This document shows, in pieces, positions 61,857-64,000 of a DNA stretch of 64,000 nt (position 1 is its first letter; each line of letters begins with the position of its first letter). This stretch comes from Burkholderiales bacterium (GTDB lineage: Bacteria; Pseudomonadota; Gammaproteobacteria; Burkholderiales; Casimicrobiaceae). The notes below the pieces were generated by a model. That model was not told the DNA's origin, ran no database searches, and saw nothing but the letters and a program-made list of their open reading frames with translations. The position numbers and the translations under genes were made by a program. The DNA lies in assembly GCA_020853025.1 (NCBI GenBank), contig JADYZP010000052.1, positions 59,371-123,370 of the forward strand. Reading direction: 5' to 3'.

Positions 61857-62303
61857 ATGCAGCGGCGAACCCCTGCTGAGGCCGTCCGTGCGCCAAGTCA
61901 TGCGGAAACCAGGACGCTGGCATCCAATCCCGGGCGTCCCGTTGGGTCAACGAGCGAGAAGGCGCAGGAGATCGTCGCTCAATATGACAGGCTCATAGCC
62001 GAGGCCCGGCACAACATCAACGGCATGACCCTCCAAATTGACGAACTGCAGAAGCAGATCGTGGGGCTGAAAACGGACTCGAAGAAGACGGAAGAGTTGT
62101 TGGCCGAGGTATCCAAACAGGGATCGGCGCCGGGGAAGGTCCAGGCGCTGGTCGAACACCTGAAGGCGAACAACGAGGTCATCCACGACAAACTGAACCA
62201 GATCCAGTCCCGCAAGCAGAAGAGGAAAGAATTCGAGCACTTGATTGCGACGCTGCAAGAAAAGAAGGCGATAGTCCTCGCCAAACGCCAGGCAGCCAAG
62301 TGA
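61857..62303 (+). CDS. Hypothetical coiled-coil protein
   Basis: A 148-residue protein of unknown family. After an Arg/Pro-rich start, residues 40-148 are rich in Lys, Glu and Gln in heptad-like order (IVAQYDRLIAEARHNINGMTLQIDELQKQIVGLKTD and later), indicating one or two long coiled-coil helices. No signal peptide or membrane helix is seen. The ATG at 61857 has AGAGG just upstream; the frame is open further 5'. Lys- and Asn-rich coding differs from the Arg-rich neighbours, a hint of acquisition, but the gene is short. Confidence 0.6.
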   Translation: MQRRTPAEAVRAPSHAETRTLASNPGRPVGSTSEKAQEIVAQYDRLIAEARHNINGMTLQIDELQKQIVGLKTDSKKTEELLAEVSKQGSAPGKVQALVEHLKANNEVIHDKLNQIQSRKQKRKEFEHLIATLQEKKAIVLAKRQAAK

Positions 62304-62378
62304 CGTCACGATTGACTGGACGTCGGCGGTCGAGTGGCGAAAGTGCTCTTCACGCGACGACACGGCGAAAGGCCTTGA

Positions 62379-63620
62379 CTATTGTCGGGCGCTGCGCTGC
62401 GGCTTGTTCCTTTCCAGGTTGGGCAGGAACCAGACCAGAAGTCCGATCGCCGGCAGAAAGGAACAAAGCTGATAGACAAAGGAAATGCTGTGGGCATCGG
62501 CGATGCGGCCCATGGCCGCGGCGCCCAGCCCGCCAAGGCCGAAAGCGAAGCCGAAAAACATGCCCGATACCAGGCCGATGCGTCCGGGCAGCAACTCGTG
62601 CGCATAGACCAGGATCGCCGGGAATGCCGAGGCCATCAGCAGGCCGATGATGATCGTCAGCACGGTGGTCCAGAACAGGCTGGCGTAGGGCAGCATCAGC
62701 GTGAACGGCAGCGCACCGAGGATCGATATCCAGATCATCGGCCGCCGACCAATACGATCGGAGATCGGGCCGCCGATCAGCGTCCCCACCGCAATCGCCG
62801 CCATGAACGCGAACAGCTGCACCTGCGCGGCCTGCACCGAAAGGTGGAAGCGCTCGATCAGAAAGAACATGAAATAGGACGTCAGGCTCGCCGTATACAC
62901 GTTCTTCGAGAACACGAGCAGCATCAGCAAGAACACGAAAAAGACCACGCGGCCTTGCGGAATCGCAGCGCCGGCGACGCCTGCAAGAGCGGGACGTTGC
63001 ACCGGGCGCAGCTGCGCCTTGTACCACGCGCCGACGCGCGCCAGAACCATCATGCCCAGCAGCGCGGCAAGCGAAAACCAGGCAATCGCGCCTTGGCCGC
63101 GGGGCAGCACGACGAACGCGGCGAGCAGCGGACCGATCGCCTGGCCGACATTGCCGCCGACCTGGAACACCGATTGCGCAAATCCGTAGCGCCCGCCTGA
63201 CGCCATCCTGGCGACGCGCGTAGCCTCCGGATGGAACACCGCCGATCCGGTGCCGACCAGCGCCGCTGCCAGCAGCACCGCGGCGTAGTTGCTGGCGATC
63301 GACAGCAGCACCAATCCGGTCAGCGTAGCGCCCATGCCGACCGCAAGCGAATAGGGCAGTGGCCTGCGATCGGTATAAGCGCCTATGGTCGGCTGCAGCA
63401 CCGCGGCCGTAAGCATGAAGGCGAGGGTGATCAGCCCGACCTGGCCGAAGTCCAGATGGAATTGCTGTTTCAGCATCGGATACAGTGCCGAAATCAACGA
63501 CTGCATCAGGTCGTTCAGCAGGTGGCAGAATCCGAGCGAGACCAGGATGGGGAGCGTGGCTGCGCGCCCTGTCATTGGGGCTCCAGGGCCGGGGATCGCG
63601 CTGACGGCAATTTTCTGCAT
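62379..63620 (-). CDS. MFS transporter, fosmidomycin-resistance (Fsr)-like
   Basis: A 413-residue major-facilitator protein with twelve helices. The N-terminal LVSLGFCHLLNDLMQSLISALYPMLKQQF and AVFHPEATRVA are typical of the Fsr group of efflux pumps; TDRRPLPYSLAVG takes the place of the usual MFS loop motif and GPISDRIGRRPMIW appears at the second half. The substrate is unknown; Fsr itself exports fosmidomycin. Start candidates are ATG 63620 and ATG 63575 (MTGRAA). Confidence 0.88.
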   Translation of the reverse strand: MQKIAVSAIPGPGAPMTGRAATLPILVSLGFCHLLNDLMQSLISALYPMLKQQFHLDFGQVGLITLAFMLTAAVLQPTIGAYTDRRPLPYSLAVGMGATLTGLVLLSIASNYAAVLLAAALVGTGSAVFHPEATRVARMASGGRYGFAQSVFQVGGNVGQAIGPLLAAFVVLPRGQGAIAWFSLAALLGMMVLARVGAWYKAQLRPVQRPALAGVAGAAIPQGRVVFFVFLLMLLVFSKNVYTASLTSYFMFFLIERFHLSVQAAQVQLFAFMAAIAVGTLIGGPISDRIGRRPMIWISILGALPFTLMLPYASLFWTTVLTIIIGLLMASAFPAILVYAHELLPGRIGLVSGMFFGFAFGLGGLGAAAMGRIADAHSISFVYQLCSFLPAIGLLVWFLPNLERNKPQRSARQ

Positions 63621-63911
63621 TGACCTATCGTCCACTTTCCAGGTTCGGAGAACCGGCATTATCCAGCATTGCGCATCTCGTCTTTCAGCTTGCCGTGGTC
63701 CTCACCGGGGTAGTGTGGTGAGGAGCTTGCATGATGAGAGGCAAGAGCTCTTTCGGCCAACGTTCAAATTCAATGCTGCTATGCATGCGAAGTGCCGGTC
63801 ATGAATCTGATCTGACTTGAAGGCTTCCTGGCGCTGGTCACCGCGGGCAATTCTTCACGCGCGGCAGGGGACCGGCACGCACTGACCGCAGCCCGTCGGC
63901 GGGTCTTCGGG
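63621..63911. other. Intergenic region, no gene recognised
   Basis: About 290 bp between the MFS gene start and the C-terminal fragment at the edge, both on the - strand. I see no convincing gene, FNR box or terminator in it. Short GC-rich self-complementary patches (CCCGTCGGCGGG near 63893) are too small to interpret. Confidence 0.5.
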
Positions 63912-64000
63912 TCAGTCGACTTCCTGCTCCCTGGCCTGGCGCGCTTCCTCTTCGAGGCGCACGTCATCAATCTCACGCATGATGGCAGCGAGATCGACCA
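63912..64000 (-). CDS. C-terminal fragment of an unidentified gene (runs off the window)
   Basis: On the - strand the frame entering from the right edge reads about 28 residues, VDLAAIMREIDDVRLEEEA followed by a Glu/Arg/Gln-rich tail, then TGA. It is likely the charged, helical end of a protein whose body lies beyond the window. No family can be assigned. Confidence 0.45.
   Translation of the reverse strand, partial: VDLAAIMREIDDVRLEEEARQAREQEVD

Overview
This is a high-GC, gene-dense stretch of a respiratory proteobacterium. The membrane-bound hydrogenase gene order matches the Cupriavidus (Ralstonia) MBH locus, and the decaheme/MtrB-type genes, DmsE-type cytochrome and CbpA/CbpM pair also fit. 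Together these suggest a betaproteobacterium, possibly of a Rhodocyclales-like or related lineage; that placement is inference. No rRNA, tRNA, CRISPR array, transposase or phage gene was seen.

Layout. (1) 2-2731, + strand: the end of a membrane-anchored multiheme cytochrome c, a b-type cytochrome and a NapC/NirT-like multiheme cytochrome, probably a quinol-oxidising electron-exit complex. (2) 2948-19617, - strand: a small cytochrome c, then the complete uptake-hydrogenase locus. Read from its promoter it runs hoxK-G-Z, a HigA-like HTH gene, hoxM-L-O-Q-R-T-V, hypA-B-F-C-D-E-X. The small subunit carries the two extra cysteines of O2-tolerant group 1d hydrogenases. (3) 20005-22518, + strand: a UbiA/MenA-like prenyltransferase, a RatA/COQ10-like protein, a cyclic-nucleotide-binding-domain protein without HTH, and a SnoaL-like protein. 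(4) 22657-26361, - strand: a decaheme DmsE/MtrA-type cytochrome and an MtrB/PioB-type outer-membrane barrel fused to an OmpA peptidoglycan-binding domain. (5) 26862-34554, - strand: nqrABCDEF, a CBS-domain gene, apbE and nqrM. (6) 34703-36748: a membrane b-type/iron-sulfur/CCG-domain oxidoreductase; next to it, divergently, a second stand-alone cyclic-nucleotide-binding-domain protein. (7) 37411-50647, - strand: all fourteen complex I genes, nuoA to nuoN, with an unusually short NuoG. (8) 50679-57147, - strand: malic enzyme and a four-gene pyruvate-type 2-oxoacid:ferredoxin oxidoreductase that includes a GltD/ferredoxin fusion. (9) 57523-64000: an NmrA-like protein, cbpA-cbpM, a LytTR response regulator with a sensor kinase that lacks its ATPase core, a coiled-coil protein, an MFS transporter and a partial gene.

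How it fits together (inference). The window is a redox island. Electrons from H2 (MBH), NADH (NQR and complex I), 2-oxoacids (POR) and possibly acyl-CoA/ETF (the CCG-domain protein) enter the quinone pool. They may leave through the NapC/cytochrome b module and the decaheme-porin conduit. Near-perfect FNR-type boxes (TTGAY-N4-RTCAA) sit in front of the hydrogenase, decaheme-conduit and POR operons, and a one-mismatch box precedes nqrA. For the hydrogenase and the conduit the box is about 41 bp upstream of the start expected from a nearby -10 element. This suggests one oxygen-responsive regulon. The most novel items are the MtrB-OmpA fusion, the shared FNR sites, the antitoxin-like HTH gene inside the hox operon, a repeated GTAACA-N6-GTAACA motif around the hox locus, and the ATPase-less LytS kinase.
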